A stretch of 64,000 nt of DNA from Burkholderia sp. FERM BP-3421 (GTDB lineage Bacteria; Pseudomonadota; Gammaproteobacteria; Burkholderiales; Burkholderiaceae). Both the position numbers and the translations under genes were made by a program. Within the stretch, counting starts at the first letter, position 1. Every line of letters starts with the position of its first letter. The notes below the pieces were generated by a model, which was not told the origin of the DNA, searched no databases, and saw only the letters and a program-made list of their open reading frames with translations. Positions 62,006 to 64,000 of this stretch are shown here, piece by piece. The stretch lies in assembly GCF_028657905.1 (NCBI RefSeq), contig NZ_CP117780.1, positions 434,001 through 498,000 of the forward strand, read 5' to 3'.

Positions 62006-64000
62006 ATGCGTCTGATCGAATTACGCAGCGACGTGCTGGATCCGGGCAGCATCGCGCTGTCCCTGACGGCCGACGAACGTCTGTCGCGCGAACCGTCCTA
62101 TCGTCTCGACCTGTTGAGCAGCGATCCGGAACTGGACCTGGACGCGTTGCTGGGGACGCCGCTCGAAGCGGACATCGACCTCGGCAACGGTGCGGTGCGC
62201 ACGTTCAGCACCTATGTGTTCGGCGGCTACGACACGGGGCAGTTGAGCGGGCAGTACACCTATACGCTTGAATTGAAAAGCTGGCTGTCGTTCCTGGAGG
62301 AGAACCGCAACAGCCGGATCTTCCAGAACCTGACGGTGCCGCAGATCGTGGAGCAGGTATTCCAGGGGCATCAGCGCACGGATTACCGGTTCGATCTGGA
62401 AGGCAACTACGAGGCGCGTGAATATTGCGTGCAGTTCCAGGAGAGCGACCTGAACTTCGTCAAGCGGCTGCTGGAGGACGAAGGCATCTATTTCTGGGTC
62501 GAGCACGAGACGGATCGTCATGTGGTGGTGCTGTCGGACACGCAGCGTTTCGCCGATCTGCCGGCGCCGTATGGGCAGCTCGAATACCTGCCGGACGGCG
62601 AGGAAGCGCGGGCGATCCAGGGGCGCGAGGGGGTGCAGCGCCTGCAGCGGACCCGGCGGGTGCGCTCGAACAACGTCGCGCTGCGCGACTTCAACTACTG
62701 GTCGCCGTCGAACCGCTTGGACAGCGATGCGCAGACAGCGCCGGAACCGGCGCTGTCGGGCGTGCAGCTTCAGTACTACGACTACGCGTCGGGCTACCAG
62801 GACGTCGAGAACGGCGAACGTCTCGCGCGGCTGCGGCTGGAGGCGTTCCAGGCGGATGCGCACGTGCTGGTCGGCGAGTCGAACGCACGGGGCCTGGCGA
62901 CGGGCCAGGCGTTCACCTTGACGGGCTCTCCGGCGCTGAACCGGAATCGTCGCTACTACGTGACCGGCAGCGAGCTGTCGTTCGTTCAGGACGGCCCGGA
63001 CAGCACGTCGCAAGGGCGCAACGTCGCGGTGAAGTTTCACGCGCTGGCGGACGACCAGCCGTATCGGCCGCTGCTCGCGACGAAGCGTCCGAAGGTGCCG
63101 GGCATCCAGAGCGCGACGGTGGTGGGGCCGGTGGTTTCGGAGGTGTACACGGACAAGCTGGGCCGGATCAAGGTGCATTTCCACTGGGACCGCTACAAGA
63201 CGACGGAAGCGGACGCGTCGTGCTGGATCCGCGTGTCGCAGGCGTGGGCGGGCAAGGGGTGGGGCGTGATCGCGATGCCGCGGGTCGGGCAGGAAGTGGT
63301 GGTGACCTACGTGGACGGCGATCTGGATCGGCCGCTCGTGACGGGGATCGTCTACAACGGCGAGAACCCGACGCCCTACGATCTGCCGAAGGACACGCGC
63401 TACACGGGCATCGTGTCGCGCTCGACCAAGCTGGCGGGGCAGGCGCAGAACGCGAGCCAGCTGACGTTCGACGACCAGCGCGGCGCGGAGCGCGTGATGA
63501 TCCACGCCGAACGCGACATGCAGCACACCGTCGAGCGCAACACCTCGACCGCGGTCGGCCAGGATCAAAACCTCACGGTGGAGCGCACGTCGACCTCGGT
63601 GATCGGAATCAAGGTCAGCTATACCGGGATCTCGGTGTCGTACACGGGTTTGTCGGCGAAATTCACCGGCGTGTCGGCGTCGTTCACCGGACTCAGCACG
63701 TCGTTTATCGGTGTCAGCACGGGCTTTACCGGCGTGTCGACCTCGTTTACCGGCGTGTCGACCGGCTTTACCGGCGTGAGCACGTCGTTTACCGGCGTCA
63801 GCACGGGCTTCACGGGCGTCTCGACGTCGATGACCGGGATGTCGACCAGCTTGACGGGCTTGAGCAATTCGGTCGTCGGCATCTCGAACAGCATGAAGGG
63901 CATTTCGTCGTCGCTGACGGACGTCAGTACCTCGGCGACCGGGCAGTCGCAGAGCGTGACCGGCGTCTCACTGTCATTCAAAGGCGTGTCGACAGGCATG
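62006..64000 (+). CDS. vgrG: VgrG spike protein, copy 2, partial at window end
   Basis: A second VgrG gene starting 13 bp after the first copy's stop, with GGGAGCG before the ATG. The protein is almost identical to copy 1, with a few substitutions (e.g. VPQIV for VPEIV, YEAREY for YETREY, FHALADD for FRALADD, RPKVPG for RPEVPG). Here the OB domain reads through correctly (WAGKGWGVIAMPRVGQEVVV). The heptad tail begins about 63598, starts SYTGISV, includes a few Lys replacements (AKFTG, MKGIS, FKGVS) and reaches the right edge without a stop. It is the functional copy of the pair as far as the window shows. Confidence 0.9.
   Translation, partial: MRLIELRSDVLDPGSIALSLTADERLSREPSYRLDLLSSDPELDLDALLGTPLEADIDLGNGAVRTFSTYVFGGYDTGQLSGQYTYTLELKSWLSFLEENRNSRIFQNLTVPQIVEQVFQGHQRTDYRFDLEGNYEAREYCVQFQESDLNFVKRLLEDEGIYFWVEHETDRHVVVLSDTQRFADLPAPYGQLEYLPDGEEARAIQGREGVQRLQRTRRVRSNNVALRDFNYWSPSNRLDSDAQTAPEPALSGVQLQYYDYASGYQDVENGERLARLRLEAFQADAHVLVGESNARGLATGQAFTLTGSPALNRNRRYYVTGSELSFVQDGPDSTSQGRNVAVKFHALADDQPYRPLLATKRPKVPGIQSATVVGPVVSEVYTDKLGRIKVHFHWDRYKTTEADASCWIRVSQAWAGKGWGVIAMPRVGQEVVVTYVDGDLDRPLVTGIVYNGENPTPYDLPKDTRYTGIVSRSTKLAGQAQNASQLTFDDQRGAERVMIHAERDMQHTVERNTSTAVGQDQNLTVERTSTSVIGIKVSYTGISVSYTGLSAKFTGVSASFTGLSTSFIGVSTGFTGVSTSFTGVSTGFTGVSTSFTGVSTGFTGVSTSMTGMSTSLTGLSNSVVGISNSMKGISSSLTDVSTSATGQSQSVTGVSLSFKGVSTGM

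Overview
The window looks like a chromosome or megaplasmid segment of a Burkholderia-type betaproteobacterium. The supporting signs are high GC with strong third-position GC bias, dense LysR/AraC regulation, a DUF4148 exported protein, a short H-NS-like protein ending in the PKYRDPETGQTWCGRGR-type motif, and a type VI secretion (T6SS) locus in the order tssA-tssB-tssC-hcp-tssE-tssF-tssG-clpV-vgrG. No rRNA, tRNA or CRISPR array was recognised. The genus assignment is an inference from gene content.

Layout. (1) 0.3-10 kb: a LysR regulator, a lone sulfonate-type binding protein, then a leftward amine/amino-acid catabolic block (APC permease, class III aminotransferase, aldehyde dehydrogenase, M81/MlrC-like metallopeptidase) facing a divergent AraC regulator. 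(2) 10.7-14.6 kb: a DUF4148 protein, an exported DUF3857/transglutaminase-like protein, and a gene graveyard with an alcohol dehydrogenase tail, a fertility-inhibition-factor-like ORF and a ribD tail. (3) 14.6-21.2 kb: a leftward exopolysaccharide module with a Wzy/ligase-type membrane protein, a PslG-like glycosidase, a Wzc-like chain-length protein with a damaged kinase site, and a glycosidase lipoprotein with an Ala-Pro linker. (4) 21.5-23.8 kb: IS3-family remnants on both sides of an AT-richer secretory lipase gene. (5) 24-30 kb: a homocysteine S-methyltransferase followed by a complete Dpp-type ABC transporter. (6) 30-36 kb: an orphan frameshifted AT-rich gene, a TPR protein, and a divergent LysR/MFS pair. 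(7) 36.4-41.9 kb: an H-NS-like protein, an 11-bp tandem repeat, a PAS/LuxR-type regulator and a four-gene cluster of TauD-like dioxygenase, helical (possibly heme-oxygenase-like diiron) protein, amidohydrolase and thioredoxin-fold [2Fe-2S] ferredoxin. This is the best candidate for an undescribed pathway. (8) 42.3-47.5 kb: 3-oxoacid CoA-transferase, a small DMT transporter, and a secreted GH15 glucoamylase with a starch-binding domain coupled to a small unknown gene. (9) 47.5-48.6 kb: a decayed IS200/IS605 element (tnpA/tnpB). (10) 50-64 kb: T6SS genes ending in two nearly identical tandem vgrG genes with a long heptapeptide-repeat tail. The first vgrG carries a one-base frameshift and the second runs off the window.

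How they work together. The T6SS genes encode the sheath (TssBC), tube (Hcp), part of the baseplate (TssE/F/G), TssA, the recycling ATPase (ClpV) and the spike (VgrG). The membrane-complex genes tssJ/L/M and the baseplate gene tssK are absent and presumably lie to the right. The EPS module has assembly and trimming genes but no glycosyltransferases. The four-gene redox cluster has its own probable regulator and electron carrier, but its substrate cannot be read from sequence.
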